Assembly: GCF_003258515.1 (NCBI RefSeq)
Contig: NZ_QGEH01000002.1
Span: forward strand, 124,001 to 188,000
Length of the DNA: 64,000 nucleotides
Origin: Marinobacter bohaiensis
GTDB taxonomy: Bacteria; Pseudomonadota; Gammaproteobacteria; Pseudomonadales; Oleiphilaceae
Reading direction: 5' to 3'
In this document: positions 8,649 to 16,615 of the stretch, in pieces
How the letters are laid out: every line of letters begins with the position of its first letter
How positions within the stretch are numbered: the stretch's first letter is position 1
Program-made: the position numbers and the translations under genes
The notes under the pieces: model-generated
Databases searched by the model: none
The model's input: only the letters and a program-made list of their open reading frames with translations
What the model was told of the DNA's origin: nothing

Positions 8649-10505
8649 ATGTCGATCAGCAATCCTTCTCGATCCAGCCTTTTTACTGGCCCGGTATGGT
8701 TCGCCAATGCCGCCCTTTATCTGCTGGTTTGCCTGCTGGCCCTGTTGCCGCGATGGAGTACGGCCCAGCCTGTAATCGATGTCACCGACCATGAGAACGG
8801 CCGTCAACGCACCGGCCAGGCCGCCATCTGGCACGACCCCGGCGCCCGGGCCACCCTCGACGACGCGCTGACCGCCCTGCGCCAGCAGCGCTTCACGGCC
8901 TTGGACAGTGCCGGCTCCACCGGCATGAAACCCGGCGCTTTCTGGTCCCACTTCCGCCTGCGCAACACCACCGATCGTCCCCTGACGCTGAACCTGGAAT
9001 ACGTGGATCACCAGCTCATCGAGCTGACCGCCTTCGCCCGCAGCGACGGCACGCCCTACGTCCCGATCGCCGACCTGTCGATGCACCGGCCATTCAACCA
9101 GCGGCCGGTGGTCCACAACCGGTTCGTGGTGCCGGTCGACCTGGCGCCGGGCGAGACCCGCGACCTGCTGCTGCGCCTGAGCTCCGACGAGCTGGGCTTC
9201 GTCTTCCCCAGCCTGCGCATCTGGTCGCGGGACAACCTCGTGGCCGCCCATACCACCGAATCCAGCGCCATCGCCTTCCTGTTCGGGGGATTCTTCCTGA
9301 TGGGCCTGTTCGCCTTCTGCGGCGGCGTGGCCACCGGCGAGCGTACTTTCTTCGCCTACGCGGTCTATTCCCTGTCCAAGATCACCTGCTGGGCGACGAT
9401 CCTGGGCTACACCCACCAGTACCTGATTCGCGATGATTTCCAGTGGCACTACATGTCCATCAGCGGGGCCGTCACCATTCTATGCGGTCTCACGTTCGCC
9501 CGGATTTTCCTCGCCACCCGCGAACACACCCCGCGCCTGGACCGCCTGCTCCAGCTGATGATGGCCAACGCGGGCCTGCTGCTGATCGCCGCGCTGTTCC
9601 AGATCAAGGTCCTCGCGCTGGCCACCATCACCCTGGCCCTGTTGCTGTACCCGGTGATGATCCTGGTGGGTCTGGTTCGCTGGCGCCAGGGTTCCCTGGA
9701 GGCCGCCATCTTCGCCGTCGCCTGGTCGCTGCTGGTCGTCGGCCTGGTGGTGCAGGCCTGCCGCGACCTGGGGCTGGTGGAACACAACCTGTTCAACTAT
9801 TACTGGCCGCCGGTGGCGTCCTTCACCGAGATGCTGACCATCATGGCCGCCATGGGCTTCCGGGTGCGGCGACTGCGCCAGGAGAGGCGCCAGTACCGGC
9901 GCCAGCTCGAACAGTCCAAGGCCGACCTGGAGGCCCAGGTGCAGGCGCGGACCCGGGAACTGGAAGACGCCATCCAGACCGCTGAGCGTGAGGCTCGCAC
10001 CGATGCCCTGACCGGCACCCGCAACCGTCGCAGCTTCCTTGGCGACTGCCGACAGGCGATTGAGCTGGCCCGGCGCCAGGGACGCCCGATCAGCCTGCTG
10101 ATGTTCGACATCGATCACTTCAAAACCATCAACGATACCCACGGTCACTCGCTGGGCGACGAATCCCTGCGCGCGTTTACCCGCGCCATCGTCGAGCAGA
10201 TCCGGGAGTCCGACGTATTCGGCCGGTTGGGGGGCGAGGAGTTCGGTCTGCTGATCAGCGAACATCCCGACGACGCCCTGGTCACCGCAGAGCGCCTGCG
10301 CACGCGCATCGGCCGGATCCGGGTGCTCAACGGCAAGCGCACGATCCGCTTCACCTCCAGCATCGGCGTCGCGCACATGACGCCGGACAGCGACATCGAC
10401 AGCCTGCTAAAACAGGCCGACCAGGCCCTCTACCAGGCCAAGCGTGACGGGCGTGACAACGTGGTGGGTCTGGACTGGGGCGGCGAGCCGCAGGCGGTCT
10501 CCTGA
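8649..10505 (+). CDS. Membrane diguanylate cyclase: 7TMR-DISMED2, 7TM and GGDEF
   Basis: Predicted to make c-di-GMP from two GTP in response to an extracytoplasmic ligand. The 618 residues begin with a signal/anchor segment, followed by a beta-rich periplasmic domain (about 45-190, 7TMR-DISMED2 type, often carbohydrate-binding), seven membrane helices (about 205-400), a short coiled coil, and a GGDEF domain (about 450-610). The active site is GGEEF near residue 528, and RESD nine residues earlier matches the inhibitory I-site, so product inhibition is expected. The metal-binding DIDHFKTINDTHGH segment is intact. Monocistronic, with a hairpin after the stop codon. Confidence 0.88.
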   Translation: MSISNPSRSSLFTGPVWFANAALYLLVCLLALLPRWSTAQPVIDVTDHENGRQRTGQAAIWHDPGARATLDDALTALRQQRFTALDSAGSTGMKPGAFWSHFRLRNTTDRPLTLNLEYVDHQLIELTAFARSDGTPYVPIADLSMHRPFNQRPVVHNRFVVPVDLAPGETRDLLLRLSSDELGFVFPSLRIWSRDNLVAAHTTESSAIAFLFGGFFLMGLFAFCGGVATGERTFFAYAVYSLSKITCWATILGYTHQYLIRDDFQWHYMSISGAVTILCGLTFARIFLATREHTPRLDRLLQLMMANAGLLLIAALFQIKVLALATITLALLLYPVMILVGLVRWRQGSLEAAIFAVAWSLLVVGLVVQACRDLGLVEHNLFNYYWPPVASFTEMLTIMAAMGFRVRRLRQERRQYRRQLEQSKADLEAQVQARTRELEDAIQTAEREARTDALTGTRNRRSFLGDCRQAIELARRQGRPISLLMFDIDHFKTINDTHGHSLGDESLRAFTRAIVEQIRESDVFGRLGGEEFGLLISEHPDDALVTAERLRTRIGRIRVLNGKRTIRFTSSIGVAHMTPDSDIDSLLKQADQALYQAKRDGRDNVVGLDWGGEPQAVS

Positions 10506-10545
10506 CGACCACGGCCACCCCGGCAACGGGAAGATCAACGCAGTG

Positions 10546-10575
10546 ACCCGCCGCGGCTGAAGCCGCCGCGGGTCG
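10546..10575. terminator. Hairpin between convergent cyclase and lipoprotein genes
   Basis: Thirteen-base stem with one mismatch around a TGAA loop (GACCCGCCGCGGC on the left), placed between the two convergent stop codons. No T-run. Confidence 0.45.
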
Positions 10576-10580
10576 TGGGA

Positions 10581-11252
10581 TCAGCGGATCCAGTAACCGG
10601 ACAGGTCGGACGCCGGCAGGTACACCGCCAGGGCGTCGTCGTCCGTATACAGCGGCTCGGCCTCCAGGTAGCCCCGTGCCAGGCTGCCACCACAGTCATC
10701 GCCGGTGATCGCCACCGCCAGCACCTGGCCGTCCAGGGCCGGGCTCACGGTGCCCACGGTTTCGCAGCCGTTCGCCGCCAGGCTGAACTGGCCGTCGCTG
10801 GCCAGGGTCAGCGGATACAGGGCGCCGTCGATGCGCAGCTGGTAGTCGCCCGCCAGGTCGGATACCGCCGGGGCGGTGGCGTCGTTGACCGCGTCCAGCC
10901 GCACCGACACGCCGTCGATGTCGCAGGTCAGGTGGTCACCGCCGGTGTCGCATTCCGCGCCGGCAAAGCTCACCGCACCGCTGCCGGTGTCGAACGTGCC
11001 GCTGTACTCGGTGCGCCGGTCCTGCTCATCCAGCCCGACAAACGTCAGGTTGTCGTTGCCGATCAAAGTCACCGTGGCCAGGTTGGGCTGGCCGTCCGCA
11101 TCCTGATAGACGCCGCTGTACTGGCCGACGACGCTGTCCAGCGCCACGCTGTCGTCGTCACTGTCGGATCCGCCGCAGGCCGCCAGGGCCAGTGTCGCGC
11201 CGAGCATCGTCAGGCCCCGCAGATACGGGAATCGCTTGGTGTCCGTCATCAT
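10581..11252 (-). CDS. Putative lipoprotein of unknown function
   Basis: About 223 residues. A signal peptide ends in a lipobox LALAAC followed by GGSDSDDDS, an acidic linker usual for surface-exposed or outer-membrane lipoproteins. The rest is beta-rich with four cysteines (near ECDTGG, CDIDG, GCETVG and DDCGG) that could form two disulfides. I do not recognise a domain. Starts are ambiguous: GTG at 11264 overlaps the SurE-like stop by four bases, ATG at 11261, or the tandem ATGs at 11252/11249, which give the most standard signal peptide. Translational coupling to the upstream exported SurE-like gene suggests a joint role. Confidence 0.7.
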   Translation of the reverse strand: MMTDTKRFPYLRGLTMLGATLALAACGGSDSDDDSVALDSVVGQYSGVYQDADGQPNLATVTLIGNDNLTFVGLDEQDRRTEYSGTFDTGSGAVSFAGAECDTGGDHLTCDIDGVSVRLDAVNDATAPAVSDLAGDYQLRIDGALYPLTLASDGQFSLAANGCETVGTVSPALDGQVLAVAITGDDCGGSLARGYLEAEPLYTDDDALAVYLPASDLSGYWIR

Positions 11253-11260
11253 GGCCCCCA

Positions 11261-12256
11261 TCACTCGCTCAGTGCGTTGAGTTTCTGGGCGGTCAGCGCC
11301 ACCTTGGCGCGACTGGCCTGCACGTGGGCATCGATGGTGCTGATGGTGACGTAGCCTTCCTGCACCCGTTTGCCTTCGGCATTGGCGCTGTCGTCATCAA
11401 CCAGTCCGCCCGTGAACGAAATCCCGGACGCGCCCGCATAGGCGGCCCGCGCCTGGGCCAGGGCCTCGGCTTCGGTCAGGGAGCTGTCGGCCGCCATGAT
11501 GCTGGCTGCCACATAGCTCATCATCAGGTCGTTCTCGGACATATCCTCGACGAACATGGCGTCGTAGCCGCCGGCGTTCCAGGCCACGTCGGTGAAGCGG
11601 TAGCCCAGGTGGTTGGCCACGTCGTCCGGCGTATTGACGTTGAGGCCGGTGAACGGCGGCAGCAGCGCCTCGCCGGCGGCGCGGCCGGCGTCCAGTTGGT
11701 CGACGATGTCGATGACGATCTGGGCCACGGTCGTCGCCTTGGTGGCGTCCCCGTCGGCCGCGCTCACCGCGATCGCCGGGATGCCCCGCGCGATGCTGAT
11801 CATGGCGGCGCCGAGGGTGCCGGAGTTGTTGTTCATGTAGCCCAGGTTATTGCCCTCGTTGGGACCGGAAATCACCAGATCCGGCGCTGCGCCCCAGACC
11901 GCGGGCGCCACCACGTCCAGCCCGTGCAACACCGCCATCACCGGGGTGCCTTCGGTGAAATCCTCAAAGGCGACGGTTTCATCGGTGTCGCCGACGCAGT
12001 ATTCCTGCTGGCCGGCCTTGCTGTCGTCCACGGAGACCGGTTTGAGGAAATTCAGGGCACCGCCCTTTCCGCTCTGGCCGGTACACGGCGCCGACATGAT
12101 CACGTTGTGACCGGCCGCCTGCAGGGCGCTGAACATCGTCTGGATGTTATCGGTCTCCCAACCGTCGTCGTTGGTCAGCAGAATGTTGAGGGCGGACGCC
12201 TGCCCGCTGAAAATCAGGGTGCCGGCCAGGGCCAGCGGGGCGAGGGATGTTTTCAT
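11261..12256 (-). CDS. Exported SurE-like 5'/3'-nucleotidase (acid phosphatase)
   Basis: SurE-fold metal-dependent phosphatase of 331 residues. Unlike canonical cytoplasmic SurE (about 250 residues, beside pcm), it begins with a signal peptide cut near SGQASA. The metal-binding NDDG (29-32) follows at once; SGKGGALNF, SGPNEGNNLG and NNSGTLGAAM correspond to the other active-site loops. Periplasmic or secreted location implies action on external nucleotides or phosphate esters. The ATG at 12256 is chosen because it starts the signal peptide and has AGGAG upstream; the frame extends further without such support. It is followed by a coupled lipoprotein gene. Confidence 0.8.
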   Translation of the reverse strand: MKTSLAPLALAGTLIFSGQASALNILLTNDDGWETDNIQTMFSALQAAGHNVIMSAPCTGQSGKGGALNFLKPVSVDDSKAGQQEYCVGDTDETVAFEDFTEGTPVMAVLHGLDVVAPAVWGAAPDLVISGPNEGNNLGYMNNNSGTLGAAMISIARGIPAIAVSAADGDATKATTVAQIVIDIVDQLDAGRAAGEALLPPFTGLNVNTPDDVANHLGYRFTDVAWNAGGYDAMFVEDMSENDLMMSYVAASIMAADSSLTEAEALAQARAAYAGASGISFTGGLVDDDSANAEGKRVQEGYVTISTIDAHVQASRAKVALTAQKLNALSE

Positions 12257-12374
12257 GGGTTTACTCCTGTCATTGGGTGAAAAGCAGGAGCAGCTTCGGC
12301 CCGGCGCATGTCCGAACCGTGAAAAAGACATCCCAGAACGCTTTTGGATATCTCCGGAACGTGCCGTGAGAGGA

Positions 12375-13583
12375 TCAGGTGACGATTTCTTCCAGGTGCC
12401 GCAGCGCCGGCTCGATGGCTGAGGCCGGCAGGGCCAGCCGGTAGCGGGACTGGGCACGGGTGGACACACGCTCACTCTCGAACAGGTAGGGCGCCGCCAG
12501 CGACTCGCCGAATCGCTGGATCAGCTCGTCCTTGATGCGATTGCGGTTCTGGTCGAGGGTCTTGGAGCGCAGGCCGTTCTCGCGCAGGTCGTTGATCGCC
12601 TTGGCGTGGCCGTCATGGGCGGCCATGAAGTCCGCCAGCCAGCGCCCGGCCGCCCGGTCGGGCCGGTTCGACGGCGGGTTGGCGTACCATCCGTCGCCAT
12701 CAGAGCCACCCTCGCAGCGCTGACGCGCGTACCAGAGGTAATAGAACAAAGGCGTTCGCGGCAGCGCCACGGCACTGCCGCGCACCCGCACTTCGGCCCG
12801 TTCCAGATCAAACGCAAGATGGTCGTCCCGGCGGGCCACGGCCAAGGCCGCTTCGGCATCCCCGGCGTGATGGGTCAACGCCCACAGGAACCAGGCCTGG
12901 CGACGTTCGTCCAAGCCCTCCCGGTGCAGCATCAAGGCCAGTGCCAACTGCTCGGGGAAGGGCCACTCAATGCGCTCGCGCAGCCGTTCCAGCAACGCCG
13001 ACGGATCAGTCTCGCAGCTCGCAAGCGGCGCCACCCAGCGTCGCGCCCGGGAGGCCGACACGCCCTCGCCGCGCAGCGTTTGATACCAGGCCTGCTGAGA
13101 CCCGGTCAGCGGTGTCGGCAATAGCCGTATCAGGGCAAGCGCCAGCACCGCAAGCACGCCGCCCTGCCCCAGGGCCGCCCACCACGCGGGCTGACAGTTC
13201 ACTGTAAAGGCCGCATGCAGCGTCGTGTCCTCATGCCGCCAGCGAATGTCGATATCCGCACCCACCGTAGTCTCCCGCGTAGCGGGGCCCAGGGCACTCA
13301 CCGTCGTCCGGCAGCTCTGGATAGCCGGCCGCAGCCCGCCCTGGACATCCAGCCTGTCCAGGTCCGCCTGCAACTGGCCGGCGATGGTGCCGTAGAGGCT
13401 GTCACGGTCATCGCCGTTGACCAGAGCCTGATCCACCGCGCCTGGCAGCGACGCCTGCAGTTGCCCCTCCAGGCTGGCCAGCGCCGACTGCCGCGCCACG
13501 ACCACCATCAGCAGCGCCAGCCCCCCGGCCAACACCAGCGCGGCGAGACCGGTCCACCACGGACGCGCACTCACAGAACGCAC
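12375..13583 (-). CDS. Two-TM membrane protein with a winged-helix-like C-terminus
   Basis: A 402-residue protein without a family I can name. One membrane helix (about 10-30), a periplasmic segment of about 100 residues holding exactly two cysteines (C91, C130), a second helix (136-155), then 245 cytoplasmic residues. The C-terminal 258-386 has the order of an OmpR/PhoB-like winged helix: strands DLERAEVRVRG and AVALPR, LFYYLWYARQR, then LRSKTLDQNRNRIKDEL as recognition-helix region and RYRLALP as the final hairpin. It overlaps the upstream binding-protein-like gene by 13 bases, so the two are made together. Inference: a membrane-bound transcription regulator of the ToxR kind, with reversed domain order. 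Confidence 0.6.
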   Translation of the reverse strand: MRSVSARPWWTGLAALVLAGGLALLMVVVARQSALASLEGQLQASLPGAVDQALVNGDDRDSLYGTIAGQLQADLDRLDVQGGLRPAIQSCRTTVSALGPATRETTVGADIDIRWRHEDTTLHAAFTVNCQPAWWAALGQGGVLAVLALALIRLLPTPLTGSQQAWYQTLRGEGVSASRARRWVAPLASCETDPSALLERLRERIEWPFPEQLALALMLHREGLDERRQAWFLWALTHHAGDAEAALAVARRDDHLAFDLERAEVRVRGSAVALPRTPLFYYLWYARQRCEGGSDGDGWYANPPSNRPDRAAGRWLADFMAAHDGHAKAINDLRENGLRSKTLDQNRNRIKDELIQRFGESLAAPYLFESERVSTRAQSRYRLALPASAIEPALRHLEEIVT

Positions 13584-14413
13584 TCCGGGTCCTGGACGCG
13601 GAAACCGGGATGGATACGGCGATAGATCGGGGCCATCACCGCCAGCGCCGCCAGCAGATCACAGCGCGCGCCCGGCTCGAGGACGCGGCGGCTGGCGAAC
13701 CAGGCGCCGGTGGACAGGCCCTCGGCAATCACCAGGCGGCGTTCCGGCGGCACGGCCTGCTCACCGACCCATTTCAGGCCGCTGATGATATCCACGTCGC
13801 CGGTGTTGAAGGCCTGATAAAGACTGCGCCGGTCGGCGAAGAAATGCAGCTGCTCCGGCGCCAGTTCGATACCCGCCTGGCGCAACTGTCCCATGGGCTG
13901 CTGGAAAGACGACTGACTCTGGCTGTCCTGAATCAGACCCACCCGCTTGTCCGCGAAGTAGTCCGCCGTGAGCCGCGGCTTGTCCGTCCGGCTCAGCCAG
14001 TAAACGGAATAGGTGGGCGTCTGCAACAGGCGCTCGTAGTACTGGTCGACGTTGGCCAGCAGCCCCCGCAGCACCCGGTGCCGATTCCACAGCAGGTCGT
14101 AACGCTGGTCCGCCAGGTCGCGGGTGTCCAGTAAGGCGCGGGGTTGCCAGGAAATGTCCACACCGCCGAAGCGGTCGGCCAGCCAGCCCGACTGGCACAG
14201 GTGATCCGCCAGCGCCGGCGCCAGGTAGTTGGTGGTGGTCAGGATGCGGAAATCCCGCCCGCCCTGTGCGGCGCCGGTGTCACAGCGGTAGTGGTCGTAG
14301 GGGCCCAGCGTCGCATTCGCCACGCGCACCTGCCCCAACAGCAGAGCCAGGCCGGTGGCGGCGAGCACGACCAGCGCCACCAGCACACGGTAGACAAGCG
14401 GCGATAGAGGCAT
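13571..14413 (-). CDS. Membrane-anchored periplasmic binding-protein-like protein (PhnD/SsuA-like fold)
   Basis: 280 residues. A long N-terminal hydrophobic segment (8-27) without a clear cleavage site suggests an uncleaved anchor. The rest resembles type-2 periplasmic binding proteins: FRILTTTNYLAPALADHL opening strand, DLADQRYDLLW, KRVGLIQDSQSQSSFQQPMGQLRQ, then SLYQAFNTGDVDIISGLKWVG, the typical hinge and ligand-pocket order of PhnD/SsuA folds. No ABC permease or ATPase is adjacent; the partner is the overlapping two-TM protein, so sensing rather than import is likely. A PHO box with a matching -10 ends 55 bases upstream. Confidence 0.6.
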   Translation of the reverse strand: MPLSPLVYRVLVALVVLAATGLALLLGQVRVANATLGPYDHYRCDTGAAQGGRDFRILTTTNYLAPALADHLCQSGWLADRFGGVDISWQPRALLDTRDLADQRYDLLWNRHRVLRGLLANVDQYYERLLQTPTYSVYWLSRTDKPRLTADYFADKRVGLIQDSQSQSSFQQPMGQLRQAGIELAPEQLHFFADRRSLYQAFNTGDVDIISGLKWVGEQAVPPERRLVIAEGLSTGAWFASRRVLEPGARCDLLAALAVMAPIYRRIHPGFRVQDPECVL

Positions 14414-14452
14414 GAACGGAACCAGATCATTCGGGAAAACGGAATGTTACGG

Positions 14453-14486
14453 AGGTTAGGTCAATCCTGTGACAGTTCTGTGACAC
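14453..14486 (-). promoter_or_regulatory. PHO box and -10 of the binding-protein/regulator pair
   Basis: On the minus strand, GTGTCACAGAACTGTCAC (14486-14469) is an 11-base direct repeat of TGTCAC, matching the E. coli pstS box at 14 of 18 positions. After ten bases comes TAACCT (14458-14453) as -10. The pstS box of this window has the same ten-base spacing, so PhoB activation under phosphate limitation is the simplest reading. Confidence 0.6.
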
Positions 14487-14504
14487 AGCGCGAACACCGG
14501 CCAG

Positions 14505-15416
14505 TCAGTAGCCGGCCGCCGACTGCATGGCCCAGAGGTGGGCCGCCACCAGCGCGCGCCAGGGGGAAAAGTCCGCCAGCCAGTCGCGGGTTTCCTGCTG
14601 CGTGGGTTTGTCCTCCCGGCCCAGCAGGGTCTGGAGGTTGCGCCGTACGGCCACGTCGCCGTCGAGGGAGCCGTCCAGCCAGCCGTAGCCGCGCAGCAGA
14701 GCGTAGCTGACGGTCCAGGGCCCGATGCCACGCACCGCGTTGAGCCGTTCCTGGATGGTGTCCGCCGGCGTGTCGGACAGCCATTGGTCCAGGGGCAGCT
14801 CGCCGCCCAGGATCTGTTCGCTGACCGTCTGCAGGGTGCGGGCCTTGGTGCGCGACAGCCCGGCGCCCCGCAGGGCTTCCGGCGCCGCGCCCGCCACCTG
14901 CTCCGGGCCCGGCGGGCACCACAGGCCGCTGCTGTGGCGTAGGCCGAGCGCGCGGATAAAGCGCCGGCGCACGGACACCGCCGCCTAGACGCTGATCTGC
15001 TGGCCGGTCACCGCCCAGGCCAGAGCCTCGAACGGGGTGGCGGTCTGGGGCACGCGCAGTCCGGGCTGGCGCGCAATCAGGGGCCCCAGCGCCGGGTGAT
15101 CGGCCAGCGCGGCGGCAAACTCGGCCACCGGCTGATCGAGGCCGACCATGCGCCGGACCTGCGCGGTCAACCGGTCGCGGCTATCGGGTCGGGGCGCGCC
15201 GTCCACGTGCAATGCCGCCCGCATCCGGCCGTCATCGAACGCCAAAGCCAACAGCGCCGGCTGGCCATCCCATATCTGCCCCTTGGCGATACGCGCCCCG
15301 TCCACCCGTTCCGCCACCTCTTCAGCGTCGCGGCGATGAAAGGCCAGGATGTCCTCCGCCCGGAAATCCGCCGGCAGGGGCAGGTCGACACTTAACGCGG
15401 GCACGTCAGTCGGCAT
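14505..15416 (-). pseudogene. alkA: DNA-3-methyladenine glycosylase II (AlkA) interrupted by an in-frame amber codon
   Basis: AlkA excises alkylated purines. Read from ATG 15416, the frame gives a normal AlkA N-terminal domain up to AWAVTGQQISV, then TAG at 14987-14985, then in the same frame AAVSVRRRFIRALG and the rest of the enzyme through the HhH motif (VRGIGPWT) and the catalytic-Asp region (LDGDVAVRR) to 14505. Read-through length is 303 residues, as expected for a whole gene, so a single base change explains it. A GTG (14978) six bases after the stop, with AGGCGG before it, could restart a 157-residue C-terminal half. The start overlaps the ada stop by 11 bases. Confidence 0.85.
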
Positions 15417-16518
15417 CGTTGTCTCCAGCCTGGGCCGCGGCCTCCCGCTGCAGCAGCGTGCGTTTGCGCTCCAGCCCCCAGCGATAGCCGGACAGCCCGC
15501 CGTCGCTGCGCACCACGCGGTGACAGGGGATGGCGCAGGCGATGGCGTTGGCGGCACAGGCCTGGGCCACCGCCCGGAACGAGCGTGGCGCGCCGATGCG
15601 ACGGGCCACGTCGGTGTAGCTCAAGGTCTGGCCCGCCGGGATCTGGCGCAGCACCTCCCAGACGCGGCGCTGGAAGGCCGTACCCCGAATGTCCAGCGGC
15701 AGGTCGAGGCCAGTCCGCGGCTGCTCCACGAACGCCACCACCTGGTCGATGACGGCCTGAAAGCCGGCCTCGGCGGGTCTCAGATCCGCCGCGTCGAAAC
15801 GCTGCGCGAGGTCCTGCGCCAGCGCGTCCGGATCGTCGCCCAGCAGGATGGCGCAGACGCCGCGGTCACTCTGGGCCACCAGCACGTGACCCAGCGAACA
15901 GGGCGCCACGCCGTAGTGAATCTCGACCCCTTCGCCGCCACGGCGGTAGCGGCCCGGGGTCATGCCCAGCACGGCGTCGGACTCGGCGTAGAAACGGCCG
16001 CTGGAACCGTAGCCGGCGGCGTAGACGGCGTCGGTGACGCTGGCGCCCTGGCCCAGCGCGTCCTGCAACCGCCCGGCGCGATGAGCGGCGGCGTAGTTAC
16101 GCGGCGTGATGCCGGTCGCGGCCTTGAAGGTGCGTTGCAGGTGATACGGGCTCCAGCCGACATGGCGCGCCAGCTCGTCCAGGGTGGGCACACCGTCGGC
16201 CCCTTCAATGTAACGGCACAGCGCCGCCACTTTACCGGCCCGTTCCCGGTCGGGGGCGGCCTGCTCGGGGCGACAGCGCTTGCAGGGCCGGAAGCCGGCG
16301 GCCTCGGCGGCGGCCGGGTCGCTGTGGAAGCTGACGTTCTCGCGCCGGGCCGGACGCGACGGGCAGGTTGGCCGACAATAGACGCCGGTGGTGCGCACGG
16401 CGTACACGAACGCACCATCCGCCTCAGGATCCCGCGCCAGCAGCGCCTGCCAGCGCGGATCATCAACCAGCGGCCGGGCATCGCCGGATGGGGTGGAGCG
16501 GATGTTGGGGGCAGTCAT
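15406..16518 (-). CDS. ada: Ada: methyl-DNA repair enzyme and transcription activator
   Basis: Bifunctional adaptive-response protein of 370 residues. The N-terminal domain has the zinc/methyl-acceptor cysteines C48, C52, C79 and C82 (YCRPTCPSR, CKRC) that take methyl groups from phosphotriesters. An AraC-type helix-turn-helix region follows (HVGWSPYHLQRTFKAATGI). The C-terminal O6-methylguanine methyltransferase has PCHR with acceptor Cys332. It heads an operon with the broken alkA. A well-formed Ada box lies upstream, so self-activation by methylated Ada is expected. Confidence 0.95.
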   Translation of the reverse strand: MTAPNIRSTPSGDARPLVDDPRWQALLARDPEADGAFVYAVRTTGVYCRPTCPSRPARRENVSFHSDPAAAEAAGFRPCKRCRPEQAAPDRERAGKVAALCRYIEGADGVPTLDELARHVGWSPYHLQRTFKAATGITPRNYAAAHRAGRLQDALGQGASVTDAVYAAGYGSSGRFYAESDAVLGMTPGRYRRGGEGVEIHYGVAPCSLGHVLVAQSDRGVCAILLGDDPDALAQDLAQRFDAADLRPAEAGFQAVIDQVVAFVEQPRTGLDLPLDIRGTAFQRRVWEVLRQIPAGQTLSYTDVARRIGAPRSFRAVAQACAANAIACAIPCHRVVRSDGGLSGYRWGLERKRTLLQREAAAQAGDNDAD

Positions 16519-16591
16519 GGCGCAGGTCTCCTTCGCTGTCTCAATGCTACGCCAAAACTACCCCCCGAACGAGGCGCAAACACTCCGCTCC

Positions 16592-16604
16592 TTGCGCCCG
16601 AATT
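16592..16604 (-). promoter_or_regulatory. Ada box
   Basis: Minus-strand AATTCGGGCGCAA keeps the A box (AAT), a six-base spacer and the B box (GCAA), matching the E. coli ada operator at ten of 13 positions. TTTGCG follows as in E. coli. It lies 74 bases before the ada ATG and inside the 97-base gap after the chemoreceptor gene. Confidence 0.65.
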
Positions 16605-16615
16605 CAACGCCGGCG

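Noticed and set aside
14978-15000. Frameshift in alkA
   Set aside because: Both halves are in the same frame; only a TAG codon separates them, so it is a nonsense codon, not a shift.
14985-15557. A separate 190-residue gene for the N-terminal AlkA half
   Set aside because: The extra 47 N-terminal codons overlap ada in another frame and resemble nothing; the true start is ATG 15416 and the frame continues past TAG as one AlkA.
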